Source: Excoecaria cochinchinensis
Lineage: Eukaryota > Streptophyta > Magnoliopsida > Malpighiales > Euphorbiaceae
Length of the DNA stretch: 64,000 nt
Direction of reading: 5' to 3'
Assembly (NCBI GenBank): GCA_947683425.1
Contig: CANTUQ010000003.1
Coordinates: 3,410,001-3,474,000 of the forward strand
The notes under the pieces were generated by a model. The model was not told where the DNA came from and made no database searches. It saw nothing but the letters and a program-made list of their open reading frames with translations. The position numbers and the translations under genes were made by a program. Below are positions 35,801 through 45,220 of this stretch, one piece after another; within the stretch, counting starts at the first letter, position 1; each line of letters starts with the position of its first letter.

Positions 35801-36656
35801 ATACCACATTATGCAGAGAACTACTTCCAATTCCTTTCACAATAACTGGCAAATGATCTTTATCTCTCAAAACCATAACTTTCCTATGACAGTCTACTAC
35901 TGCTCGGTGCTTATCTAGCCAATCCATCCCCAAAATAATATCAAACTCATGAAAAGGCAAACAAATTAAATCCACAACAAACTCTATATTCTGAATCTTC
36001 AAAGGACATTTCCGACAAACCCGATTAACCATAATACTCTGACCCAACGGGCTGGATACACAAATCTCATATTCCATCTTCTCCTCACTACCCAAACTAT
36101 CCCATAACTTACCAGAACACACATAGGAATGGGTAGACCCCGGGTCAATCAAAACATAAACTTCAGAATCAAGCAAAGAAAACTTACCGGCAATCACTTC
36201 AGGAGCATTCTGTTCCTCTCGGGCTTTCATAGCATAAGCCTGACCAGACGATGGCACAGGGCGATCCACTGATTCTGAGGCTTCTCTATCTCGAGATCTT
36301 CCACCTCGACCCCTTCCTCTACCCCTATTACGACTTCCTTGGGGTACATTAGATCCAGCTCGGCTCCCTTCCTGTTGTCCCGAAGGATCTCCATATCGAC
36401 TCGGACAATTCGCGAGTATATGATCCGTGGAACCACATCTAAAACAGCCTCCTGTTAACCATCGACACTCACCCCAATGTGGTTTATTACAATACGAACA
36501 TCGGGGAGGGCTATCTCCTCTACCTGAGCCCGCTCCCCTGGACGAACCCTGCCTTCTCCCTCTAGGGGCCGGACTAGCTACTGACTCATCAGCAAAGTTT
36601 CCTTGTGATTCTCTTGGCCTCTTGCCTGAAGAAGAGCCACCTCTTGCAGATTTTCG
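32802..36656 (-). CDS. pol: Tekay gag C-terminus plus complete pol polyprotein
   Basis: One open minus-strand frame follows an in-frame TGA at 36657-36659. It begins with the gag tail: zinc-knuckle region CSYC...H...C and CFRCGSTDHILANC. Numbering from the GTG at 36269 (1155 residues): aspartic protease VLIDPGSTHSY (D42); reverse transcriptase with RMCIDYRQLNK (275-285) and FIDD (376-379); RNase H with D525, E562 and D587; integrase zinc finger H725, H732, C762, C765; catalytic D795, D856, E892 with the D-x35-E spacing; GPY/F motif (FIGPYEIL, about 1028); C-terminal chromodomain-like segment (about 1090-1133, VKVLWQHHGIEEATWEPEEA). All catalytic residues are present. The stop codon TAA (32802-32804) lies inside the 3' LTR. 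No ATG start is available in frame, so expression depends on the broken gag upstream. Confidence 0.93.
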   Translation of the reverse strand, partial: RKSARGGSSSGKRPRESQGNFADESVASPAPRGRRQGSSRGAGSGRGDSPPRCSYCNKPHWGECRWLTGGCFRCGSTDHILANCPSRYGDPSGQQEGSRAGSNVPQGSRNRGRGRGRGGRSRDREASESVDRPVPSSGQAYAMKAREEQNAPEVIAGKFSLLDSEVYVLIDPGSTHSYVCSGKLWDSLGSEEKMEYEICVSSPLGQSIMVNRVCRKCPLKIQNIEFVVDLICLPFHEFDIILGMDWLDKHRAVVDCHRKVMVLRDKDHLPVIVKGIGSSSLHNVVSAMKARRFIRKGCEAFLAVVLDSRRGQVKIQDIPIVRDFVDVFPEELPGLPPEREVELSVEILPGTAPISKAPYRMAPMELKELKSQLQELLDKGFIRPSVSPWGAPVLFVKKKDGTLRMCIDYRQLNKVTIKNKYPLPRIEDLFDQLRGAGVFSKIDLRSGYYQLGVKEADVAKTAFRTRYGHYEFLVMPFGLTNAPAAFMDLMNRVFRPYLDKFVVVFIDDILVYSRNRQEHKEHLRLVLQMLRDHQLYAKLSKCEFWLKEVAFLGHVISAEGVRVDPSKIEAIVKWMPPKNVPEVRSFLGLAGYYRRFVQGFSVIASPLTKLLRKDVKFVWTEKCQSSFDRLKELLVKAPVLTQPVSGKEYTMYSDASGIGLGCVLMQGNKVVAYASRQLKPHEKNYPTHDLELAAVVFALKIWRHYLYGETCRIFTDYKSLKYLLTQKELNLRQRRWLELFKDYDCIIDYHPGKANVVADALSRKSLSALLASRGRWRLDFEGALIARLRVKPSLRSEIARAQLDDHVLQRVYQAVKEGKRTEYLIDSEGVLKHGNRLCVPDVGELRKKLLQEAHSSVFTMHPGGDKMYQDLKQYYWWPGMKREITEFVSRCLTCQQVKTEHQVPSGLLHPLPIPQWKWDDITMDFVSGLPMTQRKHDSVWVIVDRLSKSAHFLPVRVDYSMDKLAELYVDEIVRLHGIPSSIVSDRDPRFTSKFWKELQAALGTRLNFITAFHPQTDGQSERVIQILEDMLRGCALEFSGSWDRYVSLMEFAYNNSYQVSIGMAPYEALYGRQCRTPVCWTELSEKAMIGPDIVRDTEEKVRVVQQNLKAAKDRQRSYANLKRRDIQYEVGDKVFLKVSPWRKVLRFGKKGKLSPRFIGPYEILRKVGPVAYQLALPMELARLHDVFHVSMLRRYRSDPSHVLPVQDIRIQSDFSFDEEPKRILDREVRQLRNKQIPLVKVLWQHHGIEEATWEPEEAMRLQYPQLFGSGKNFEDEILLSGGVL
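32807..32820 (-). other. Polypurine tract
   Basis: The minus strand reads aagtgggggagtat right before the LTR start tgtaacacc. Confidence 0.88.
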
Positions 36657-36970
36657 TCATTGAGCTTTCTCTCTCAAAATATTCTCAGAACGCTCCGCCC
36701 TCAAGGCTGCTTGTACCAACTGATAATATTTCACATTTGGAGCCGACATCAATGATATTAACATCACCTTCAGAGATTCATTCAAGCCTGATTCAAAATG
36801 TTGACATCGGAACTCTTCTGTGAGAACTCTTGGCGGCGCATATTTGCTCAACTTGGTAAACTCATTTTCATACTCAGCCACAGACATCATTCTTTGCTTA
36901 AGAGTTAAAAACTGCGCCCACTTGGCATCCTTATATGCTTTGGTCACATACCGGCTCTGATACCACCTAA
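36657..36970 (-). pseudogene. gag: Truncated Tekay gag capsid, fused to the primer-binding site and ended by UGA
   Basis: The frame is open straight from the LTR end through the primer-binding site into gag at YVTKAYKDAKWAQF. This matches gag of the 21536-28086 element from its KYITKAYQEAKWREF segment onward. Everything N-terminal to that is deleted, including the start codon and the first part of the capsid domain. The frame then stops at TGA (36657-36659, context CAA TGA CGA), between capsid and zinc knuckle, and the same frame continues into pol. The UGA could be a CGA-to-TGA or TGG-to-TGA change. No functional Gag can come from this copy. Confidence 0.88.
36953..36965 (-). other. Primer-binding site, initiator Met tRNA type
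   Basis: The minus strand reads tggtatcagagcc, 5 nt after the LTR end (ggggtgtgaca ttagg). Confidence 0.92.
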
Positions 36971-37368
36971 TGTCACACCCCAACCTATAACATGGATACT
37001 TCTACTCGTAATTAGAGATAGAAGGACCCAAGATAGATAGGAATGTCACACCCCACTAGTACAAACATACAAACATCACATACTGAATAAGATATCCAGC
37101 GTAAATAAAAACCTTAAAAGAAAGAAGAGGGATACAGAACAATAGGAACACTTTTATTAATATACAGAAATAGTTCTTTACATATTATATCAATTACAAA
37201 AAGAACCAATTTACAAAAGCCCAACATACGTAGTTCAAAAGGGCTAACCAAAACATTATACTATTACAAAAGAAGGAAAGCCTAAACTATAAAACTTCTG
37301 AACTCTAGTTGCGTTGGCCTTCCCGATGCGACACACCCAGAACCCTCATACCAAAACCTTCTACACCT

Positions 37369-37405
37369 GCACGGATAAACACCCGTGCTAAGCGAAATCG
37401 CTTAG
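37369..37405 (-). other. Tandem double hairpin (5' LTR copy)
   Basis: Same as 30769-30805, offset 6600 bp. Confidence 0.85.
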
Positions 37406-37964
37406 TGGGGAAAACACTGAATGCACGACCGCCACTCACAGTGACGGTAACAGAAAACACATGATAACAATACAAATATATATATAAATCATCATACATA
37501 GCCAATTCATTTATTTGCATTCTCATTCAGAATTCTTGCACAAAGACACTCAATAACACCTGCTTAATCATAATGAGTGGATAACGAGTACACATGGATA
37601 CTTGAGAGTATCGGTTCTATAAGATAAACACATAGATACCCAAAGGTATCAAACATTCTTTTTATTTCATTCCAAGTTATTACACATAGAATCTTAAGAA
37701 AGATTCGACAGAAGGATCGCGAGGATCCAGTCGAGGGACCTGATCAGGGTCCAAATCGTACACATAGCTGCAGCGGCACATAACTCTATTAGGCATGCCT
37801 AACTATCCACTTATTCGACATTAGCAGGTTATGCAAAATCTTATCACATTTTCATACATATAATTCTTGTAAATAGACAGTCAAAGCTTTAATGAAAACT
37901 GCACACAAAAGAGATTAAGTCATTAAGCAAAAAGGAAAAGAAATCAAATTTGGAAGCTGCGTCT

Positions 37965-38322
37965 GTCGCGCTCGCGACGGTTGTCGCGATCGCGACAGAG
38001 ACCAAACACATCGACCCGCCACGTCTCGCGGTCGCGAGAAGGGTCTCGCGCTCGCGAGAGGACAAAGGCATCACCCTCTGTCGTGCTCGCGACGGACGTC
38101 GCGCTCGCGACAGAAGACAATCTTCCCATTCTATCGCGCTCGCGACAGAGGGGAATCCTGCATTCACTCGGAGGTTGAGCGCTCTGTCGCGCTCGCGACA
38201 TATGTCGCGGTCGCGACAGAGAATTCCCTATCGAGCTCTGGGCGCGACACTTATCGCGCCGGCGCGAGGGTTGAAAGCTCCGCGCTCTGTCGCGCTCGCG
38301 ACAATGTCGCGATCGCGACAGA
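37965..38322 (-). repeat. Array of paired CpG palindromes (5' LTR copy)
   Basis: Same array as 31365-31738 but 16 bp shorter: one pair (near 38132-38148) has collapsed to a single palindrome, or its partner was duplicated in the other LTR. Confidence 0.9.
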
Positions 38323-39393
38323 CACGGGTTTTTCAACTCTTACGCCCAAAATCTGCAGAAATCTCACACAATTCACATCCAAACTTCCAAAAATCGATTC
38401 CAAACCTCAAAATTCAGCAATCCAAGCATTCACAATTCATAACATAAATAAAAACCCAACTTTGTCACCATTTATCCCAATTAAATCGAGTCAATTACAT
38501 GCCCAATTCTAAGAATTTCCAAAACAGCAATCTTGACAACAATTATAACTATTCACATAATTTCCCATCAATACTTCAATAATATTCATTCTTTCACACC
38601 ACATATCACACAAATTTCAATTCAAGTTATAACAACACAACTCATAATCTCAATTAAAGCAAGAACACATTTATCAAACTCAAATCACAAATGCACAAAA
38701 GATGAACAATCCCAAACCTTCTCTCCTTAGCTCCTAATCGCGAGCTCCGCTTCCGCTTGCGATCCCTTTCCCTTTATCAGGTCTAGGAGCCTCTTCTGAA
38801 CCACAAACCCATAACAATCAAGATCAATTCTAAAACAACCCATAAACAAAATACATATAACTAAAACCTAGAGAAGAGGAAGAAGAAGAATCTAAAATAC
38901 CCATACCCTCAACTCACCTTTAAGCTTTAAATCCACCAGCCAAGCAACTCTAATTACTTCAAATGAAGAAAAAGAAGCAAGATCGGGCCAAGAAGAAGAA
39001 GGAAGAAGAAGAAGCAAGAAGAAAAGAGGGAATGGCGTGAGGAAGGAAGAAGAAGAACGGGAATCAAAGGGCAAATGGCTGATCTCTCTCTCCTCACCTA
39101 ACCCATAATTGCTCACTTATCTCCTTTGCCACTTGTCACTTCCCCAACAAGCCACATGTTTCAAAATACACCCTACTCCCAAACTCTAATATACACTCTA
39201 GAATATCTCTCACTTATACCTCTACTTCTATACACACCCATATATTCTAGTCTAATTTCCTCTTCTCACTAATACACACACATATACAATAATTAAGTAC
39301 ACCAATTTGACACACACAAGCGACACATAAACATACACATACAGACACAGACAGGCTTAAACTACTGGGGTGGTTTTGGGGTGTTACAATCTC

Positions 39394-41818
39394 TATGGCT
39401 AGCCAATTATATCCTGAACTAAATTTTACTACCAGACTATTACTAAGGGTAAATAGTATCAAAATTTCACTTATATCACTTAATATATCCACATGTCATG
39501 TTTGGCCATCAAATACACTACACTTTAAATTTTACATATCACTTATAAATCATTTTCATCTCACTTATTTAACCATTTTTACACTATTATAACAAAATCC
39601 ACAATTTTTATTACATGTATCAACATTTCACTTTTCTCATAATAGGTTAAGATGCAAATTTTTCTTCAATTTATATCCATTAATTCCAATAAAGTTATTA
39701 AACACACCATTTTCATTATAAAGTCATTTCATGCTATTACACTTATCAATTTATCAAAATACACTTTAGATATTCCATTGATTATCATTCGGCCTATGCA
39801 TTAAATCTTCACTATGATCATTTTCCTTTCCATTAATCACTCAATTAACTAAATTACATATTATACCTTTCAAATGTGCCATTTACATACTTAAATCACT
39901 AAAGAAATTCATTATTTTCCTTATTATTCAATTCGGCCAAGACTTCATTTCTTCATCCATAATTAATTTTTATTTATTCATTTGACTATATTACATATTT
40001 TTCATCATGAATACATGGTTATTATGCCTTAAATATCCATTTATACCTTAAGAATATAAATTTAACAATTCGGCCATATACTAACTTCTTTATCAATATT
40101 CATTTTTTTCTTCAATTAATCACTAATTTATCTAGATTATATGCTATTTATCACAAATATGCCATTTATTTGTATTAACCACTAAAGTATACCCTTGTAT
40201 ACTAAGGTATACCATTCGGCCTATATGGTGTCTATGGTATATGATTTATTTCCTTCCATTTTAATCATTCAAAATCTCATTTTTAGCCTTCCTAAACATG
40301 TCTATCAAATGTTTTTCAATTAAACATGCATAAATCACATACATACAATATGAACATAACATAAAATCATACTTTTTCAATGGAAAAAAAAGGATATTGT
40401 ATCAACTAACCTTAGATCCTTGCTTTCCATGCTTAGAGCTCCCTTATCCATGCCTTAATCTTTTAAAACACCTTCCTCCATAAAAATTCCTTAAGTGGCC
40501 GAATCTAATCTTCAAGAATATAAAACCATAATTTTCTTTACTTCTAAATTAAATATAACCTCATAAACATACTCTATATACCTTAAAATACCTATTGGAA
40601 ACTTTAAATCAAATTATAAAACCATAAATCACATACCTCATTTTTGGGAAATAACCTTTATCACTTGCTTTTTTCCACTTCGAATCCACCAAATGGACTC
40701 CACTCACCATCACCATGTTGTAGAGGAGTTGAAATTTGTCTAGGAGGCTTAGATTTAGGGAGATAATTCGATGAAAGATGAAGAAATTTGGTGAAAAGAA
40801 AGAGAGAGCGATTTGGCTAAGAGAGGAGGAAGAGGAGCTGCTGGAATTCTGCTGATTTCTCTGGAGAAATCTGATATTTCAGCCTTTATATAGCCTCTCC
40901 TAATGGGCCAGGCCATGGGCCAATCAATTGGGCAAAACCCAAAGCCCATTTTCCAACCAAAAATAATTTTCCTCACTTCCCAAATTCAATTTCACTCAAA
41001 ATCAATTTCATAATTCTTAAAATAAATAATTTAGCCTCCACGTAAAATTTTAGATCAATTGAAGACCGTTTCTCGATTTGGTTCACTTAAATCAGTCCGA
41101 TTAGCCAATTTTCGGTGTCACCGTAAAATTTCTTTTTTATTTCCAAATAATTATACATATTATTTAGAAAAAAATTTGGAGCTTATAGAAATTTTTAGAG
41201 ATTATATGCCATTTTTAACATACCGGTCCAACTCACTGGTTGAACCGGTTCGGTTCACTTTTCATACTTGAATGACCTTAATTTTACTCTTAATAACTCA
41301 TTTAACTTTCGTTCCATCTCATTCATGATCCTTATCCTGTCCGGTTCAATTGAACCGGTCTGATTTATCCATTTTTCAGTGTCACCATAAAATTATTTTT
41401 CACTGCCAAACTGTTTTACACACTATTCTGAATCTAACTATACCTTCAGATAACTTTTCAAAAGTCATTTACTAACTTCAAAGATTCGGTCAAATTTTGG
41501 TCAAACCTAGTTACAATTTGAATCAAACCAGAGGCTTTTCTTCATTTTGACTTTCGGAGATCTATTTGACCTCATTTTCACTCCAAATTATACCACAAAA
41601 CTCTTCATAACTTGTACTTTCCAACAGTCTAATAAAATACTTTTCACTACCGACTTCTCAAGAGATCACCCATCAGGGGCTTACCTGGCCTGAGCACTTT
41701 TAAAGTTTCTCCTTTACTTCCTTTTTAAGCACAGTTACTGATATTTTCGTATGAAATTCACACTATACATTCTACATATTTAACTGATTATTATTGACCC
41801 GGTGTTCAAGCCATTACA
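39394..41818 (-). mobile_element. Sense-start piece of the large solo LTR
   Basis: AT-rich, with 'attcggcc' recurring. It includes a GA-rich leader-like stretch (about 40770-40870, minus strand CT-rich) and a repeated aaccggttcggttcac-type motif near 41080-41370. On the minus strand it starts tgtaatggcttgaacaccggg at 41818. No gene is seen. Confidence 0.65.
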
Positions 41819-42188
41819 GACACAGTCAATTTATGGAAGAAGAAGATTAAATTAAAACGAAATAAAATTCAAATAAGATGAAAGAACAAATGGAATAAAC
41901 TAAGAAAATAAAGAATGCATGAGCCTTGTGGGTACAAAAGTTTTAGTATGGCATGGAATGAATTCTACACTAAATAGACATGCACCGATTATCTCTTGAA
42001 CTCAATTCACTTAATAATTCTTATGTCTTTAGAGTAACTAATGAAAATGAAACAAAATTAATATCAAAAAAATCTAAAAGTAACAAAATAAGGGGCAAAG
42101 AATAATTCTAGTTTATCGTTTTAGCTAGACTGTGAACATGTTGTAATCTTCAAACCTCGGTTGTGGTATCACCAAGAGTGATTTCTTA
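41819..42188 (-). other. Unassigned sequence, probably Athila-like 3' region
   Basis: 370 bp of AT-rich DNA with no reading frame of note. On the minus strand it lies downstream of the pol relic at 42964-43290 (with the hAT-like insertion removed), so it is probably that element's 3' part. Confidence 0.4.
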
Positions 42189-42196
42189 GGTAGTAT

Positions 42197-42955
42197 TAGG
42201 GGTGAGCATGAATCGGTTAACTAGTCCATGAGCCCAAAAAAAACAGTCTATTAATATCAATTTTTTCAAAATACTAACCATTAACCAGTCTGTTACTATC
42301 GGTTAACCAGTCCATCTGTTTCGAATTTTCGGACCAGTTACCCAATATTTTTCGGTTAACCACTATAATTATAAAATGTATTCATAAATAAAATTAAAAT
42401 ATTCAAGGTACTTAAAAATTAAAATTTTTTCACTATAATATAACATTATTGTTGTTAAAATAAAAATATTTGGTGGATATAAGCAAATTTGTTTTTAAAA
42501 ATTAATATTTAATAAGTAAATAAATTAACCGGTTCATAATCACTTTTAATTAGATAAATTGTTATACTTACTAATAGCCAATTAAAAAAATTTAAAAACT
42601 TTAAAATAATTAGTATAATGAAAAAAAAAGTACTTGATCACCTTTAATTAGGATAAATTGTTATATAACGTTTCGAATATATTCTGATTTTCATTATTGA
42701 AAACTTGATAAATCAAAAAATAATAAAAAATAATAAATATGGACATATTAAACAATTAATAAATTAACTAAAAATTCGATTTTGGTTCGGTTAACTGGTC
42801 ACATGAGTCAAAAACCATTAACCAGTCCATTAATATCGATTTTTTCAAAACACTAACCATTAATCAGTCCATTACAATCGGTTAATCAGTTTATTGGTTC
42901 AGTTTCGGATTTTTTTTCGGTTAACTGAGTCCATAGATTTTTTTGCTCACCCCTA
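42197..42955 (+). mobile_element. Non-autonomous hAT-like element, 759 bp, 8-bp TSD
   Basis: Terminal inverted repeats TAGGGGTGAGCA (42197-42208) and TGCTCACCCCTA (42944-42955) are flanked by perfect 8-bp duplications ggtagtat (42189-42196 and 42956-42963). The 8-bp duplication and short inverted repeats indicate the hAT superfamily. There is no coding capacity. Subterminal regions carry a roughly 130-bp imperfect direct repeat (about 42213-42365 and 42790-42925) rich in ggttaacc and accattaaccagtc. The middle is AT-rich. Confidence 0.9.
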
Positions 42956-42963
42956 GGTAGTAT

Positions 42964-43290
42964 GAGCTTGAAATCCTTCATAAAACGGTTTAAGCTAATG
43001 GCCATTGACCTTGAAAATCTTACCAGTCTCCATGCTCTTGATTTCAATTTCACCATAAACAACAATGTTAGTTACTATAAAAAGGCCTATCCATCTTGTT
43101 TTTAGCTTACTAAGGAACAATTCTAGCCTAGAATCATATAAAAAAACTTTTTTTCCAACCAAAAACTATTTACTTGTAATGTTTTTTTATCATGGAAAGC
43201 TTTGGTCATTTTCTTATAGATTTTGGAATTCTCATAGGTATCATTCTTTATTTCCTCCAACTCCTAAATTGCAGATTCAGTGTTCTCCAT
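42964..43290 (-). pseudogene. Athila-like integrase C-terminus and pol end, decayed
   Basis: The minus strand encodes, in broken frames, ELEEIKNDTYENSKIYKKM...FHDK, then a segment close to 'LLYNSRLKLFPGKL', and, after a frame change, METGKIFKVNG. This is the order seen at the integrase C-terminus of Athila and Tat elements. Several stops and frameshifts make it inactive. The hAT-like element was inserted just downstream of it. Confidence 0.65.
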
Positions 43291-43663
43291 GTGTCAATAC
43301 CACGTCAGTTCCGTTAACACCCGACTTAACTGTAGCTAAATGGATGGACAAATTTGTCCTGATTTTGTAAGTTTAAGGGCATTTTTGCTCTAAAAAAATA
43401 ACAGGGGCATTTCAGCTCCTTTCAAACATGTTGGAGGGCAAATCAGTATCTTTTCCCTTAATTTATTTTTACAAATTTACTCAGTTGCTAATAAATTTGC
43501 TATATCCAGTAACCAAACTTTCAAATTTCAATATCATATTCATTAAGAAAAAATAATTAATAAATATTCTTAAATTATATAATTTATTTGTGATTTCTTT
43601 TCTTATTCCTACATTTTTTAGGGATTTATGTAAAGAGCATGAGATATTACTTAATGTTTATTG

Positions 43664-43719
<56 letters not shown>

Positions 43720-44226
43720 ATATGTATGTATGTATGTATGTATATACACATTAAAAAATTAATCAATTAATTTTAATTATTAAGTGAGTTATAATGTGAA
43801 ACAAATATAAATAAAAGATAGATATATCTATCAAACTGAAACAATATAGGTAATAATATGATGCAATGTTAGATAATATGTTAAATTTTTATTTATTAGA
43901 TGATTAAACTAAATTAAATATTGTTATTTAGCTAAAATATTTTAATTAATAAAAATTATGTTTGTAAGCAAATATATATATATATATATATATATAAACA
44001 AATGCATTAAATATCTAAAACTCTTAATATCTTAATTTAATTTAAACATTAACTAAAATTCTAAATTATATATTTTTATGCAAAATGTACTTTAAACAAA
44101 TCGAGAAAATATTTCTTACATAAGATTTTATTAATTTTTTTTTTTAAATATAATGCATTTTCCAAAAATACCCTTAACGTTTTGCATATGGTGCTAAAAT
44201 GCCATTAAAATTTTCTTCAAAGTACT
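43291..44226. other. AT-rich sequence with microsatellites, no gene
   Basis: Contains a (TA)n array at about 43669-43711 running into (TGTA)n, and another (AT)n at about 43973-43996. The stretch 43290-43455 (tgtcaataccacgtcagttcc ... gggcatttcagctcctttc) looks like old repetitive DNA, but I could not assign it. Confidence 0.6.
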
Positions 44227-44684
44227 TGATAAAGCCTAGATCGTCTTTATCTGGAGAGGGAGGAATTAACCAATCGGATGAGAATGACCCTGCAAGAAAG
44301 AATGCCCGGTCGGACCAGGCGTAAGCACTCTGAAGCTTAAGTTAGTAGCTTAGAGTGAGAAAGTACTTAGAGAGAGAATGCCGAGGATTCAATACCTGGT
44401 GCCATCATTTGCTGGGCTATTTATAAGAGAGGGTTAAAGGGCACTTGAGTGCCTAGGGAAGTGATTACTGGCAGCCAGAGTAGGTTTCCGGCGAAGTGAC
44501 AGGGAGCAGGTGACTGATGGGGGCACTTCCTTGTGTCAGACGACTGATGGGACTGGCCGTCACGTCGTCCGATCAGCTGGATGCGTTGCCTAGGAGCTCG
44601 TGCCTGTTCTTAGCCCTTGGGCCTTGCCAGTTCATTGGGCCGGCTAGATGGGCCTTGGTGCAAATGATATTTGCTGGGTTATCA
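44227..44684 (-). mobile_element. 3' LTR of the Tat element, 458 bp
   Basis: + strand tgataaagcc ... gggttatca, with inverted termini TGATAA/TTATCA. The minus strand carries a TATA-like box (tataaata, + 44418-44425). Confidence 0.8.
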
Positions 44685-44686
44685 CT

Positions 44687-44699
44687 TGTCCCCCCTCAA
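44687..44699 (-). other. Polypurine tract
   Basis: The minus strand reads gttgaggggggac just upstream of the LTR start tgataaccc. Confidence 0.75.
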
Positions 44700-44966
44700 C
44701 AGGTCCGATCGGGCGTAGATTCGCCTTTGAAGTCCCGTTCGGATGGGAGTTGCTTTGAGTTATTTCGATTCGCGGGTGTCCGTTGGCAAGATTTTAAATT
44801 TTGAAAGGCGGTCAGCTAAAAGGACGCGCCTGCTCGTACAGTTGTTTTTATTAATTGTTGTGCGTACACCGAGGGTGGCACTTCATTCTTCGCGTAGCCA
44901 TAATGCCTTTGACGCGTGGCATTGTCTCAGTGGAGGGACTGTTGGCATATTCCAGAAGCTTTGGCC

Positions 44967-44974
44967 TATAAATA
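44967..44974 (+). promoter_or_regulatory. TATA box of the opposite-strand accessory gene
   Basis: TATAAATA on the + strand, about 250 bp before the accessory ATG. A 5'-UTR intron is possible: donor ccaa|gtaagtgg at about 45110 and acceptor tttttttag at 45214. This suggests the accessory gene has its own promoter and is not expressed from the LTR. Confidence 0.5.
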
Positions 44975-45220
44975 AGCATTCTCTAAGTCTTTTTCCTTTT
45001 ACTTTTTGCAATCCCTAGTGAAGCTCTGCAAAAAAAATTTTCTCAACTTTCCTTGAATTCTGACAGGTTTTTCCCAATTCTTTCTCGTCGAAAACACCCC
45101 ACATTACCAAGTAAGTGGTTTCTTCTTCCTCCCTTTTAGCCTTCTTTGCTTTCCATTTCTTTCGCATTTATCCTTCTAGCATTTTTGGTTCGCATTCATC
45201 TTTCTTTTTTTTAGTCGGTG

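Larger units (their letters stand above)
30371..39388 (-). mobile_element. Tekay-type LTR retrotransposon with pol, 9018 bp, TSD atctc
   Basis: LTRs at 30371-32806 (3', sense) and 36971-39388 (5', sense) start tgtcacaccccaacc and end ggttttggggtgttaca. The duplication atctc lies at 30366-30370 and 39389-39393. On the minus strand the order is 5' LTR, tRNA-iMet primer-binding site, gag (truncated), protease, reverse transcriptase, RNase H, integrase, chromodomain, polypurine tract, 3' LTR. The two LTRs differ by roughly a dozen substitutions and a 16-bp indel in 2.4 kb, so the insertion is young. It is the only source of pol in the window, but its own gag is unusable. Confidence 0.95.
36971..39388 (-). 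mobile_element. 5' LTR of the pol-bearing Tekay element
   Basis: 2418 bp. It contains a double hairpin (37369-37405), palindrome array (37965-38322) and a splice-donor-like aag|gtgagt (minus, exon edge at about 38918) about 470 bp into the LTR. Confidence 0.93.
9661..41818 (-). mobile_element. Large solo LTR (about 5.2 kb) split by three nested retrotransposons, TSD gacac
   Basis: The minus strand starts tgtaatggcttgaacaccggg (right end, 41818) and ends gggtgttata (left end, 9661; terminal CA mutated to TA). The flanks are gacac at 9656-9660 and 41819-41823. Removing the three insertions with their own target duplications leaves four pieces (9661-10052, 21458-21535, 28092-30370, 39394-41818), about 5.17 kb in total. 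No primer-binding site, polypurine tract or reading frame is visible in them, so a solo LTR is the simplest reading. The pieces are AT-rich. The part near 41090-41420 holds repeated 'cggttcaattgaaccgg' and 'ggtgtcaccgtaaaatt' motifs. Confidence 0.75.

Noticed and set aside
43290..43455. Possible MITE or MULE piece (ccacgtcag ... gggcatttcagctcc)
   Set aside because: Looks repetitive, but I found no inverted termini or target duplication.
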